NCBI GenBank assembly: GCA_937959115.1 | Contig: CALGAW010000039.1 | Location: 62,001-126,000, forward strand | DNA from: an uncultured Saprospiraceae bacterium | GTDB taxonomy: Bacteria; Bacteroidota; Bacteroidia; Chitinophagales; Saprospiraceae | DNA: 64,000 nt | Direction of reading: 5' to 3' | Shown here: positions 1-9,692 of the stretch, in pieces | Position numbering within the stretch: the first letter of the stretch is position 1 | Layout of the letters: the number at the start of each line of letters is the position of its first letter | The notes under the pieces: model-generated | What the model was told of the DNA's origin: nothing | The model's database searches: none | The model's input: only the letters and a program-made list of their open reading frames with translations | Translations under genes and position numbers: made by a program

Positions 1-231
1 TTATTATAAAAGAGCGTTGAAAATTCGTCTTTCAAATCTGGGAAATTTAAGATAAAGTATTTCCGTCATGATAAGGCGTAATACGCTAGGAACTATTCAA
101 AATGTGTAAATCACTGTTAATGCTTATTTAAACCCTTGCCTTTTGATTGATTCTCTAGTATATTACTTATACTTGTACTTAAGAATTTTAGATTTTACTT
201 TTTGTAGGTTTGTATTTATTGCTCTCTCTCT

Positions 232-1599
232 ATGCTCCAAGTTAAACAAGAAAATAAACGCAAGTCATTCTTGACGTTGCTGCTCTCTGGGTTTATTCTT
301 TGTATTCCGGCACTCTACAACAATTTTCCGTTTATTTACGGAGATACTGGAACGTATATGATGGCTGGTTTTGGTGATCATATCTCACCGATTCGGCCTG
401 CCACATATGGGATTTTTATACGACATGTAAGTCTCAATGACAGTCTTTGGCTAGTCATCGTTGCACAAGCATTGCTAGTAGCATGGTTCATTCGTGAATT
501 TGTATTGTGCTTCTTTGATGAAATTTCAGATTGGTTTATTGTCTTGCTAATTTCCCTCCTTACGTGTACAACTAGTATTGGTATTACCATAGGAATGTTA
601 ATGCCAGATTTTGCAGCATCAATACTAATTTTGAGTTCGATATTAATCTTATTTTCTAAACGAGGTTTTTCTTTAACGTTCGTCATCATTTGTTTTGGAC
701 TTTGGTTGTCTATTGCGCTTCATCATTCACATTTCTATATTTTGTTTTTGATCCTAGGGTTCTTGTTGGGTATTAAAATCATTTTTAGAAAAACATTTAC
801 TGAATTATCCTATCAGCGGTTGGCTCTAGTACTTGGGATTGCTTTGTTAGGTTATTTTACCATTCCGACAATTCATTATTTTAAAAAGGGTGAATTTATT
901 ACTAGTAATTCAGGGAATGTTTTTCTGATGGGTAGATTTAATCAAATGGGACTACTTGAACCTTTCCTAGAGGAGCAGTGCAATGAACACACCTACAGCA
1001 TCTGTAAATACAAGGGGTCAATCCCTCGTGATTTCCTTTGGGATTCTAAGAGCCCTCTAAACCTTGAAGGCACCTGGGCAAAAAGTAATCCGCTTTATCG
1101 TCAACCTGTTCGCGACTTTTTGAGCCATCCCTATTATCTGAAAAAATTTTGCATCAAAACGATAGAGACAATCGCCCAGCAGTTAGTTAGTTTCAACACG
1201 GTCGTCCTTCATCGTCTTCATCTTGGCAACTGGCAACATAATGTATTTAAAAGGTATATGTCGGATACCGTCCCTGCCCTTGAAAACTCCCTACAAAGCC
1301 TTGATAAATGGGATAGTTCCAATATAAATTTCTTGCAAAAAATTGTAGTATATGGTAGTGCGTTATTTCTGATCTATCTACTTCTTTATCAACAAGAGAT
1401 TTCTGTTCCAATCCTCTATAAATACCTTGCTATCTCAATAATTGCAGGATTGTTCTTTAATGCCACAATCTGTAGTAGTGTTTCAATGGTCGCCCACCGT
1501 TTTCAATCTAGGATTATCTGGCTTTTGCCTTTCTTTGCGGGTTGTCTTTTATATTGGGTTGTTTTAAAACAAAATTGGTTAAAGAAGGAAGAGACTTAA
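232..1599 (+). CDS. Polytopic membrane protein, function unknown (possible GT-C-like)
   Basis: The 455-residue product has about ten hydrophobic segments and a soluble stretch at roughly residues 225-360, rich in Trp, Tyr and Pro. An acidic/Tyr patch (GDTGTYM, about residues 37-43) sits in the first extracytoplasmic loop. That arrangement recalls GT-C glycosyltransferases or other lipid-linked sugar transferases, but I see no diagnostic motif, so this is inference only. The start is an ATG just after a CT-rich tract. It is followed by a gap of about 210 bp and then a secreted G8 protein on the same strand. No partner genes suggest a pathway. Confidence 0.75.
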   Translation: MLQVKQENKRKSFLTLLLSGFILCIPALYNNFPFIYGDTGTYMMAGFGDHISPIRPATYGIFIRHVSLNDSLWLVIVAQALLVAWFIREFVLCFFDEISDWFIVLLISLLTCTTSIGITIGMLMPDFAASILILSSILILFSKRGFSLTFVIICFGLWLSIALHHSHFYILFLILGFLLGIKIIFRKTFTELSYQRLALVLGIALLGYFTIPTIHYFKKGEFITSNSGNVFLMGRFNQMGLLEPFLEEQCNEHTYSICKYKGSIPRDFLWDSKSPLNLEGTWAKSNPLYRQPVRDFLSHPYYLKKFCIKTIETIAQQLVSFNTVVLHRLHLGNWQHNVFKRYMSDTVPALENSLQSLDKWDSSNINFLQKIVVYGSALFLIYLLLYQQEISVPILYKYLAISIIAGLFFNATICSSVSMVAHRFQSRIIWLLPFFAGCLLYWVVLKQNWLKKEET

Positions 1600-1811
1600 T
1601 TATGAATGATCAATTAATTACGTTAATTTTTATAAAAAACAGATTCAGTCATTTTATCCATAAGTGCCTGATTACAAGTAATTCCTTTAGAATAAGAAAG
1701 AAAGCTGCTCGAAATTTAATGTTCGCTATCTAGCATGGTGAAGGAGTTCTTAGAAAAACACTATGAGTAGTAACTTTCAATTTGTATCTTAGTTGAACAA
1801 AAAAAAAATCC

Positions 1812-4661
1812 ATGAGCAATGCATTTTCCTTCCATTTTTTACGATTATTAATTATAAGCTTCGTTCTCTTTAGTTTTCAACAGATTGCCTTTAGCCAGCA
1901 TCCTGCACATGCTCAAATGGCACTCAATCTAGCATCCGATATGGATGCTACGCATACTGCTATTCGCTCTGGAGATTGGAGTGATCCGAACACTTGGGAC
2001 AGTTCAGTTCCTAGCACTGGAGCAAGAGTAGTCATCCCTGCAGCCTATACAGTTACGGTGGATGGTGTATTCACTGATCGGTTGGCGACGATTCGAGTGG
2101 ATGGAACACTGCAATTTGCAACCAATACAAATACTGAGCTCAGAGTAGAGACCATCGTTACTATGCCACACAGTCGGTTTACTATCGGCACTCAGAATAA
2201 TCCGATTCAGCCAAATTCTACAGCAAAAATTCTCATTTTAGACAATGGGAATATAGATACCAGCTATGACCCTACCCTGCTAAGTAGAGGGATTATTGCG
2301 GTTGGAGCGATCCAGTGGCATGGAGCAGAAAAAACAAACTTTGTACAAGCCGATCAATGGTTTCCAGCAGGAACTTCAAGCTTTAATCTCGGACAGTTTC
2401 CCCTTAATTGGAATGTTGGAGATCGCGTTGTTCTATCTGGTTTACAAGGGAAACACCAAGAAGAATTTACCATTCAAAACATAAACGGCAACAATATTAC
2501 GCTTGATGCGCCTACCGTAAATGATCGAAGAATACTAGCAACCAATCCAGCATTTGCGGGGTTATATCCTTATATCGCCAATTATACAAGGAATGTGATT
2601 ATTGAATCTGAAAATAAAACAGAGGAGCACAGAAGAGGACATATCATGTTTATGCATCAGCAGGAAGTAGATATTCGTTATGTACAATTTGAAGAACTTG
2701 GAAGAACAAACAAGGCGATTGAGCTTGAAAGTCCAGTGACTTCCCCCATGACCAATGTAGTAGGAAGATATGCAATCCACTTTCATCGAGCAGGCGATAC
2801 AGACCCAAATGGTACATTCGGTTATGTGCAAGGATGCGCGCTCTGGGGAAGTCCAGGTTGGGGATATGTAAATCACGAATCCCATGTATGGTTTGAAGAC
2901 AATTGCTCTTATAATGTCTTGGGTTCACACTTTACAGATGAGAATGGTAGCGAGCTTGGTGGATTCAGAAGAAACATCGCCATCTACTCTGAAGGGTCAT
3001 CACCAAATGCAGGTGATTGGGTGGAAAAAACAAGAAGCGATGGAGACCACGGACATGCTGGAGTCGGATTTTGGGCCACCACAGGCGCAACAGTAAGATG
3101 GGAGGACAATGTAGCGACCGATCACAATATGTCTGGCTATGCGATCATTTCAAGGAGAGCGCCAAATGATCTTCACCCTTATGACTATACCAACCACGAT
3201 GATCCAAGTCAAGGAGGTGGAATAAAACCTACCAATGCAAAAATTGTAGGCATTAACTTCTTTCGAAACAATGTCAGTTATGGAGGGCGTAACGGGATTG
3301 CAATTGTGGATTTAGAGTTAAATGGTAAATTTAACACCAACAATTTATTTGAAAACTTTACCGTATTAAATCCAATCGGAATTAATGGATTGGCGATTAG
3401 TTACATGAGAAATTTAACCTTGAAAAATGTAAAAGTACTTCGAGATGACGCAATGCAACCAGCCCATCAATGGAGCGGAGAATATGCAATAAAAGCAAAT
3501 AGTACGTACGATCACCTTTTTAGGCTATCCACAAAGGGCTGGACGATTGTAGATGATGTTACTGTCTATGGTTTTCTAAATGCTTTTGAGCTATTACGCA
3601 GTAGCGAAGCGGACGAAAACAAAGTATACATTGATGCTGAAAGTCAGTTTTTCTTAAGTGGTGGTGTTATGGCTGATGCAATGGATCCTAATCACTATAG
3701 AATTAACGTCGATCTGGATCAGGTTCCTGAACGTCCTACTTTTTCAGTAACTCCTGGGACCCAAGGCAATATTGTAGAGCTTGAAATCAATGCAGAACCA
3801 GGAAGTACGATATATTACGTTCATGGTAATGGAGGAGTATGGACGGAGGCTAGTGTGATAGAAACACTTGATTTGACTAGTAACTATCAATACAATGGTG
3901 GCACCATCACGTTTACACAAAACCGTAATTACATATTTGCAATTGCAGTACGAAACGGCTTAGTCAGTCGTGTGCGCTCTGCTTGGTATTATCTCAATGA
4001 GGCACCAGCCTTAAATGTAAGCGTAAACCTTGCAGGCCCGTATGATCAGGCTAGCGGCTTAATGAACGATGATTTACGGATGCAAGGACACCTTCCCTTG
4101 TCACAACCCTACAACCTTCCCCCCTTCAGTTATGAGGGCACAGAGACGACAAATGCAACAGTACTAGGCAATACAGGGAACAGTGCTATAGTAGACTGGG
4201 TACTAGTAGAGCTAAGGGACAAGAATGATAGTACGCTTGTCGTGAATCAAAAAGCTGGATTGTTGCAACGAGACGGAAACGTAGTTGACGCAAATGGCTT
4301 GCCTTTATTTATGACAAACGCGACGGCAGATGACTACTATGTTTCCATCCGCCATCGCAATCATTTGGGAGCGATGACGCGTGCTCCATTTTCGCTGTCT
4401 AGCACACCAACTAGTATCGATTTTTCGAGTGTCATGACACATGGCACACAAGCGCTTAAGCAGGTAGGTAGTGCAAGGGCGCTCTGGGATGGGGATGCCA
4501 ATCAGGACGGACTGATCAATGCAGTAGACAGGAGCCTTGCTTGGAACTATCGGAACCAAAATGGGTATTTAACTGCTGATGTTGACATGAGCGGGAGCAC
4601 TAATGCCGGTGATCGGAGTATTATATGGAATAACCGAAATCGGTATAACCAGTTGCCCTAG
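1812..4661 (+). CDS. Secreted G8-domain, right-handed beta-helix protein with dockerin-like C-terminus
   Basis: The 949-residue protein opens with a signal peptide ending near FSQHP. A G8 domain follows (about residues 52-165), starting with the typical SGDWSDPNTWD and a GTLQFA strand. Next comes a right-handed parallel beta-helix (about 260-620) containing RYAIHFH, a block characteristic of the CEMIP/PKHDL1 family, whose animal members handle hyaluronan. The last 230 residues form a separate module with LMNDDLRMQG, IVDWVLVELRD, LLQRDGNVVD and VSIRHRNHLG. It ends in two DxNxDG-like calcium loops (GDANQDGLINAVD and DVDMSGSTNAGD) that resemble dockerin-type repeats. The same module closes the beta-helix protein at 51323-53806 and survives as a fragment at 34642-34986. 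The likely role is an exported polysaccharide-binding or -degrading protein; the substrate is unknown. Confidence 0.8.
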   Translation: MSNAFSFHFLRLLIISFVLFSFQQIAFSQHPAHAQMALNLASDMDATHTAIRSGDWSDPNTWDSSVPSTGARVVIPAAYTVTVDGVFTDRLATIRVDGTLQFATNTNTELRVETIVTMPHSRFTIGTQNNPIQPNSTAKILILDNGNIDTSYDPTLLSRGIIAVGAIQWHGAEKTNFVQADQWFPAGTSSFNLGQFPLNWNVGDRVVLSGLQGKHQEEFTIQNINGNNITLDAPTVNDRRILATNPAFAGLYPYIANYTRNVIIESENKTEEHRRGHIMFMHQQEVDIRYVQFEELGRTNKAIELESPVTSPMTNVVGRYAIHFHRAGDTDPNGTFGYVQGCALWGSPGWGYVNHESHVWFEDNCSYNVLGSHFTDENGSELGGFRRNIAIYSEGSSPNAGDWVEKTRSDGDHGHAGVGFWATTGATVRWEDNVATDHNMSGYAIISRRAPNDLHPYDYTNHDDPSQGGGIKPTNAKIVGINFFRNNVSYGGRNGIAIVDLELNGKFNTNNLFENFTVLNPIGINGLAISYMRNLTLKNVKVLRDDAMQPAHQWSGEYAIKANSTYDHLFRLSTKGWTIVDDVTVYGFLNAFELLRSSEADENKVYIDAESQFFLSGGVMADAMDPNHYRINVDLDQVPERPTFSVTPGTQGNIVELEINAEPGSTIYYVHGNGGVWTEASVIETLDLTSNYQYNGGTITFTQNRNYIFAIAVRNGLVSRVRSAWYYLNEAPALNVSVNLAGPYDQASGLMNDDLRMQGHLPLSQPYNLPPFSYEGTETTNATVLGNTGNSAIVDWVLVELRDKNDSTLVVNQKAGLLQRDGNVVDANGLPLFMTNATADDYYVSIRHRNHLGAMTRAPFSLSSTPTSIDFSSVMTHGTQALKQVGSARALWDGDANQDGLINAVDRSLAWNYRNQNGYLTADVDMSGSTNAGDRSIIWNNRNRYNQLP

Positions 4662-4754
4662 GCTGTAGGAAAGTGCATCTGAGGCTTCCAATTTGTAAAA
4701 TTTTTGAACGGTTTGTCCCTTGACTTAAGATATGGGATAATCGATCTTCACCAC

Positions 4755-4831
4755 ATTTAATCCTTTAATCAACAGGAAACGCAAGTTCGCCACTAGACTC
4801 CATCAAACATAGTTGGTTTTGCTCATCTTAG
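4755..4831. repeat. Diverged intergenic repeat, copy A
   Basis: About 77 bp in the 373-bp gap before the kinase gene align with 6895-6977 just upstream of the TolC-like gene. Shared stretches include ATCAACAG, TTCGyCACTAG, ATCAAA/GTCAAA, TAGTT and GCGCATCTTA/GCTCATCTTA. The match is imperfect but continuous. It looks like a duplicated promoter or leader, or a small conserved non-coding element. I see nothing else recognisable in the rest of this gap. Confidence 0.5.
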
Positions 4832-5034
4832 CTTCAGTATTGATGGTTCAGCTAATGTACTGAATCCAACAAACCCTTGGAAACATGCAAGGTGGGTGCT
4901 TCTTTTATTTTTGTTTATTCTTGAGAAGAATGACAAAGACTTTTATAAGGGATGCACCTAATTACCAAGTCAATACGATTAAAACTTGCAACTATTTAAC
5001 CACTATTTCGTACCTATTATAAAGCCAATAGAAA

Positions 5035-6336
5035 TTGAATTCACGCTACAACATTACCGGACTTAGGGCCTTCTGGAGAAAACTATTAGATCTTGGAAAC
5101 GAACATTTGTATTCTAGGGCGCATCGTACATTAGGAAGGATTTTCAATATCATTCTTTTTATCCTTATTTTCTCCACGACAGCTTCTCTAGCGAATGAAA
5201 TTATCCAACAACATTTTTATGGGTCTATCATAAGTGGATTCATTTGTTCAATCATTTTTCTTCTAAGTTTTCTAAAATTTAGAGGTAAATTATGGATTAG
5301 CTCCTTTCTTTTCAACTTGATTTTACCCTTGGGGATAACGTCCCTTATGGTGCTCTATAGTGATGTTAAGTTCTCTGTATTTTATTACTTTGCGTTTATA
5401 TATTCCGGCGTTCTCTATAGTCCTAAAAACGGGGTTAAATATCTTTTCGTAGCGTATAACGTATTTTTGTTCTGTTTTACACAATGGTTTCAGATGAGTT
5501 GTGATCCTATAATGGGAAATTCGTTTCATGCACTGAGTAACGCCGCTGTTCTATTAAATTTCACGTTTGTTTTTTTGTTCCTCATCTTTCAGATTGAAAA
5601 TAAACTGATCAACGCAGGAATAGAAATCGATGCCCTTAATCAAGAATTACATACACAAAATCAGAACTTAAGTAAAGAAAAAGATGAGTTAATGCGATTG
5701 GTGTCTCATGATCTTAGAGCGCCACTTAGGACAATTGGAGGTTTTACCAAACTAATTGAAAGAGGTGTCAAACCCTATAGTACACCAGAACTTGACGAAT
5801 ATTGTGCGTTCGTTTTCAAGGGAGTTGAAAACATGGAAAAAATGATCAAGGAAAGTCTATTGATTGCAAAAACCAACAACATTTCACAATTGAAGACGGA
5901 GTCCATTGATTTAAATTGCTTAGTTGAAGAAATTGAATCTGACTTGACGTCTAAATATAACAATTTCACCTTAACAAAAGAGAACCTCCCTACGATACAA
6001 AGTCATTATGTTATTTACAAAAAGATATTCCTAAATATTATTCAAAATGGGATAAAATATAATACTTCTGCGCTGAAGCGTATTAAGATTTCTTTCCTTA
6101 GAGAAAATGGCTTTTTCGTTTATATAATTGAAGATAATGGGATCGGAATTCCAAAGGAACAGCACGATTCTGTTTTTGAAATGTATAATAGAGGAAGTCA
6201 TAGTACTGAATATGAAGGAACCGGGATAGGATTAGCGATTACGAAACAAATGGTAGAAAGTCTAAATGGTAAAATCCAGGTAAATTCGGCTAAAGACGTT
6301 GGATCAATATTTACAGTATCACTACCTTCAATATAG
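5035..6336 (+). CDS. Membrane sensor histidine kinase
   Basis: The N-terminal half (residues 35-185) holds about five or six transmembrane helices without a recognisable extracytoplasmic sensor. A short coiled coil then leads to a HisKA domain with the phospho-acceptor in VSHDLRAPLR (His225). The HATPase domain has the N box NIIQNGIKYN, the G1 box EDNGIGIP, the F box and the G2 box GTGIGLAI. The best start is TTG at 5035, because no in-frame ATG precedes the first helices. No receiver domain and no adjacent response regulator are present, so it is an orphan kinase in this window. The nearest regulators are in the phosphorelay at 9.7-12.7 kb; a link to them is speculation. Confidence 0.85.
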   Translation: MNSRYNITGLRAFWRKLLDLGNEHLYSRAHRTLGRIFNIILFILIFSTTASLANEIIQQHFYGSIISGFICSIIFLLSFLKFRGKLWISSFLFNLILPLGITSLMVLYSDVKFSVFYYFAFIYSGVLYSPKNGVKYLFVAYNVFLFCFTQWFQMSCDPIMGNSFHALSNAAVLLNFTFVFLFLIFQIENKLINAGIEIDALNQELHTQNQNLSKEKDELMRLVSHDLRAPLRTIGGFTKLIERGVKPYSTPELDEYCAFVFKGVENMEKMIKESLLIAKTNNISQLKTESIDLNCLVEEIESDLTSKYNNFTLTKENLPTIQSHYVIYKKIFLNIIQNGIKYNTSALKRIKISFLRENGFFVYIIEDNGIGIPKEQHDSVFEMYNRGSHSTEYEGTGIGLAITKQMVESLNGKIQVNSAKDVGSIFTVSLPSI

Positions 6337-6423
6337 CTAGCTAGAATTGCCATATGGAGGTTTATTAAATTAAATTCCTCATTCATATAGTTAGATGAAG
6401 AGCTTTTTCATTCCGTTCCAATT

Positions 6424-6452
6424 TTTGATTTGATCAATTATTAATACCTTTG
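6424..6452 (+). promoter_or_regulatory. Bacteroidota-type promoter for the 6470 lipoprotein
   Basis: TACCTTTG at 6445-6452 fits the Bacteroidota -7 box TAnnTTTG exactly. A TTTG at 6424-6427 lies 17 bp upstream, slightly closer than the usual 19-21 bp. The predicted transcription start would lie about 10 bp before the ATG at 6470. Confidence 0.45.
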
Positions 6453-6469
6453 AGTATAAACAAGCAGTC

Positions 6470-6847
6470 ATGAAAAACTCAATTCTAATTTTACCCGTGT
6501 TATTTTTATTTTTTTCCTGTCATAAGGATAAAATTGAGTACTATGAACAGTACATAACAGGAGGTAGTTCTAAGGAATGGACGATTAAATCATTAATACT
6601 CACTGGCGAACCAGAAGAGTTAGATGATTGCGCCATATCAAACAAGTTCATCTTTGTAGTTGACTACACTTATAATACTCAGCAGAACAATAGCTTATGC
6701 CAATCCCCTTCTTCATCAGGGACATGGTCAATAAGAGCAGACACACTACTATTAGATGGGTTTAAATACAGAATTGATTTGCTCACTCCTAGGAAGTTGG
6801 AATACAGTGATTTTCTTACGAATGCATCCGTGTCTTATAAGCGATAA
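6470..6847 (+). CDS. Small lipocalin-like lipoprotein
   Basis: The 125-residue product has a lipoprotein signal peptide with a lipobox near LFFSC (Cys17), so it should be lipidated and exported. The remainder reads like a short lipocalin-like barrel seen in many Bacteroidota lipoproteins: EWTIKSL near the start, paired Cys residues (DDC and LCQ), then SGTWSI and a final KLEYSD strand. It stands alone between a kinase gene and the TolC-like gene. Its specific role is unknown. Confidence 0.7.
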   Translation: MKNSILILPVLFLFFSCHKDKIEYYEQYITGGSSKEWTIKSLILTGEPEELDDCAISNKFIFVVDYTYNTQQNNSLCQSPSSSGTWSIRADTLLLDGFKYRIDLLTPRKLEYSDFLTNASVSYKR

Positions 6848-6894
6848 AAAATAATTGTTAATGACTGAAAGTAACCGTTAAATCTACATTATTC

Positions 6895-6977
6895 GGGTTT
6901 AATGATCATTCATCAACAGAAAATAGCTCTTCGTCACTAGGATCCGTCAAAAGTAGTTCGTTTCGCGCATCTTACGA
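6895..6977. repeat. Diverged intergenic repeat, copy B, upstream of the TolC-like gene
   Basis: This is the partner of copy A at 4755-4831. Copy B ends 3-8 bp before the ATG of the TolC-like gene, so it covers its promoter and leader. If it is a regulatory element, the EPS export genes are the likely target. Confidence 0.5.
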
Positions 6978-6980
6978 TCG

Positions 6981-8621
6981 ATGAAACAATTAAGCTACAT
7001 AATAATGTTACTGGGGATGACGGTTTCCCATTCTCTTTATGGACAGTCGTCCTACACTACTGAAGTGAATCTTCTGAATTCTTATTTTAGAAGTATTCCA
7101 GAAGAAAGTCTACTGTTGAAGAGTGAAGCGGTAAGCACTTTTGATTTGTATACAAGGAGCTTCGACACCCTAAAAAACACTAGTCAGGAAAGAGTTTGGT
7201 TGGCTAAAAAGGACGAAATCCGTAAAAATCATGGGCTTAGTATATATGGAGATATGCAATGGCGTGCCCAATCAATGCCAGATGACGACAATGTGAATGT
7301 CAGCAACAGTGGATATATGCGGGGAGGTTTACAATGGAACCTTATAAAAGACGGTTTTATGCACCGCAAGATTAATGGGCAGATCGTAGATAATGAACGG
7401 GAGATTTATAATTATTCTCAAGAAGAAGAAGGGCTAAAACGAAACTACTGGTGGAGATATCAGCACATCATCTATGAATTCAATAAACGTCTGAAGTGTG
7501 AATATGAGTACTACCAGTACATGCTGCAAGATCAGCAAAAGATTGCAATTGAGCTTTATTATAAACGGCTTATCCCTTATACTCATATCTTATCGCTTAA
7601 ACACAAATTGGAAGTCGTGCAAGCACAGATTTTCCATGTGAATACCTTCAATGAAAATTATCCTTACCCTACTGATCAAGAGGTCTCACTTTCCTTGTAT
7701 GAAATAGACATAAACAAGGTCATCAGAGAACTGAAACCACAAGCGAGTCAAGCATCTATTCTTGCATTGGAATATGAAAATAGAAAGTTGGATTTAAAGA
7801 AACAGAATGCAATTGACTTATCTGTTCGGCTTTACCACAAGGCGTCTCTGTTAAACGATGGAACGATTCAAAATAGTCCTACATTTGCTTGTACGGTCTC
7901 CGTTCCATTGTCTAAGAAAAGTACAGAACTCGTGGATGCGGAATTAGAGATGCTTCGAGATGAGAAAGCGCTTGAACTAAACAACCGCATCAAAGAAATT
8001 AGAATTTTGCATTATGAATACACCTATAAAATCAAGCAGATCAAAGACATGTACTATAAGTCAAAACTGAAGAAAGAACAACTGTTAACAGACCTTTTTG
8101 AAAATCAATACATCCAAGTAGATACAGATATAGAATCACTGAATCGATTGAATGCTTTAATTGAACTAAAATGTGAGATGATTGATGTGATTCGCCAAAT
8201 GCACCTAAAAGCCTTAAAGATCATTGCATTGGCTAATATTGAAAATGATTCCATTGGGGAATATACTCGTCTGATAAAATTAAATGAAGCGCCTGCTCAT
8301 AAACCAATTGTAGAGTGGGATGCTTCTAAGGCGACAAAAAGCAGTTTGCTGTTTATGAATTACCTGAAGCGGAATAAACTGAGGTACGTGTATGTCTCTC
8401 AAGCAGATCATAGCAACTACGCCCTAGTCACTGACATGCTGCAAAAGGAAGGCTTTTATGTCTTGTCTCAATCAGATTGTCAACATGCTACAAACCACCA
8501 AGTAAAAGAATTGAAAGCATATAGAGCAGCCTTAAGTCCTGCGGATTCAGATGTTGTCATTAATGATATTCATACCATTATCTCACTTGAGAAAAAAAAT
8601 ATTCAGTATGAGAAATTTTAA
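6981..8621 (+). CDS. TolC-like outer membrane channel protein with extra C-terminal region
   Basis: The 546-residue protein has a signal peptide (cleavage near SLYGQS) followed by long amphipathic helices with short beta stretches, such as a VSVPLS strand near residue 310. This is the pattern of outer membrane efflux (TolC/OEP) proteins. It overlaps the next gene, an HlyD-type adaptor, by 11 bp, which supports a two-component trans-envelope export unit. The last ~100 residues (about 445-546, from the VEWDASKATKS region) lie beyond a normal TolC fold and look globular, with LRYVYVSQ and EGFYVLSQ strands. I do not recognise that region. The gene converges on the polysaccharide operon at 9.7-17.2 kb, so its substrate is more likely a polymer than a drug. 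Confidence 0.72.
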   Translation: MKQLSYIIMLLGMTVSHSLYGQSSYTTEVNLLNSYFRSIPEESLLLKSEAVSTFDLYTRSFDTLKNTSQERVWLAKKDEIRKNHGLSIYGDMQWRAQSMPDDDNVNVSNSGYMRGGLQWNLIKDGFMHRKINGQIVDNEREIYNYSQEEEGLKRNYWWRYQHIIYEFNKRLKCEYEYYQYMLQDQQKIAIELYYKRLIPYTHILSLKHKLEVVQAQIFHVNTFNENYPYPTDQEVSLSLYEIDINKVIRELKPQASQASILALEYENRKLDLKKQNAIDLSVRLYHKASLLNDGTIQNSPTFACTVSVPLSKKSTELVDAELEMLRDEKALELNNRIKEIRILHYEYTYKIKQIKDMYYKSKLKKEQLLTDLFENQYIQVDTDIESLNRLNALIELKCEMIDVIRQMHLKALKIIALANIENDSIGEYTRLIKLNEAPAHKPIVEWDASKATKSSLLFMNYLKRNKLRYVYVSQADHSNYALVTDMLQKEGFYVLSQSDCQHATNHQVKELKAYRAALSPADSDVVINDIHTIISLEKKNIQYEKF

Positions 8622-9645
8622 CTTTAAGACTAAAGGGTCAGTTATTCGCACCGTAAAGGAGCCGATTATCAAGAAGAAGAAAATGAGTCTTGATCGCTTG
8701 ACTTATCTAGGAGTGGTTTGTTTCATTGCTTTTATCTCATTAAGATTTACTTACCTATCGCTTAATGTCATTAATGGAAATGGCCAGATTGTTTTTAAAA
8801 AAACCGCTGTTAAGTTTACAGATGATATCAGGATCGACAAGTTTTTTGTGATTGAAGGTTCTAAAGTCAAGAAAGGAGATACTCTGTTTACTTATCATGT
8901 TGAGAAAGAACGTGAGAATGCTACGATCATCATGCAAGGGGCTGAATCTAGATCTAAGATACAACGGGATGTCTTGGCGTTTGAAAAGGAAATTCTAATG
9001 CGAGAAACAAAACTAACCACCCTTCAAGTCAACATGAATAACTTGAGAATCCGATATGACCAAATGATGGAACTCGTACTATTAGAAGTGAAGACTAAAG
9101 TCGCTCTGGATAACCTAAAACTTGAAAAGAATAACCTTGTTGCTCAAATTCAGCAAGTAAAATTAGAAATCGAAGGCCTGAAAAAAATCAAAAACCAATA
9201 CAGAACTATCGGCAACAGTTTGCTGGCGTCTTACCGACCTTCTAGAGAGAACTTCTATTATATTTCCCCAGTAGATGGGATCAGTGGGACGATCAATTTT
9301 GTACCGAAGGAAGTGTGTTATAGACAGCAGGATGTATTGACGATTCACGACTCTAAAACGGTGTCCATCAAAGCTTATTTTGGTCAAAAGCATGCAAAAC
9401 AATTGAAACCGAATACGTTGATGAAAATTCACTTTCAAGATGGGTCTTCTAGCATGGGAAGGATAGAAAGTTCTTATGTTTCTACCTACGCGTTGCCTTC
9501 AGAATTTCAAAAGAAGTATGAGCCTACTGAACGGAATATTGTGCTAGACTTGGTTCCGATTAGTCATGAGGATGAGGCAGTTTGGAGGAAGTTGTATTTG
9601 ATGGATGTTAAGTTGGAGATTAATCGGTGGAAGTTTTACAATTAG
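8611..9645 (+). CDS. HlyD-family membrane fusion (periplasmic adaptor) protein
   Basis: The start is ATG 8611, which overlaps the upstream stop; an earlier in-frame ATG at 8551 would overlap by 71 bp. From 8611 the protein has 344 residues. It has a basic cytoplasmic tail, one transmembrane helix (LGVVCFIAFISLRFTYLSL), a first lipoyl half ending at VIEGSKVKKGDTLFTY, two long coiled-coil helices and the second lipoyl half (YISPVDGISG). A beta-barrel region (VSIKAYFGQ, NTLMKIHFQDG) ends the protein. HlyD/Alg44-like adaptors link an inner membrane synthase to an outer membrane channel. Here the partners would be the TolC-like protein and the GT2 synthase at 13252. Confidence 0.8.
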   Translation, partial: RNFNFKTKGSVIRTVKEPIIKKKKMSLDRLTYLGVVCFIAFISLRFTYLSLNVINGNGQIVFKKTAVKFTDDIRIDKFFVIEGSKVKKGDTLFTYHVEKERENATIIMQGAESRSKIQRDVLAFEKEILMRETKLTTLQVNMNNLRIRYDQMMELVLLEVKTKVALDNLKLEKNNLVAQIQQVKLEIEGLKKIKNQYRTIGNSLLASYRPSRENFYYISPVDGISGTINFVPKEVCYRQQDVLTIHDSKTVSIKAYFGQKHAKQLKPNTLMKIHFQDGSSSMGRIESSYVSTYALPSEFQKKYEPTERNIVLDLVPISHEDEAVWRKLYLMDVKLEINRWKFYN

Positions 9646-9649
9646 GGAT

Positions 9650-9666
9650 GGTGCGCTGCACCTTTT
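9650..9666 (+). terminator. Short intrinsic terminator after the HlyD gene
   Basis: A GGTGC/GCACC stem with a 3-base loop is followed by TTTT, 5 bp after the stop. The stem is short. It sits between two converging transcription units. Confidence 0.45.
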
Positions 9667-9692
9667 CAGAAGCTAGTCAATACTATTAATCA

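Noticed and set aside
1542-1733. 63-codon plus-strand frame overlapping the end of the first membrane protein gene
   Set aside because: It overlaps the real gene in another frame and shows no signal, motif or ribosome-binding context; also AT-rich and basic like non-coding DNA.
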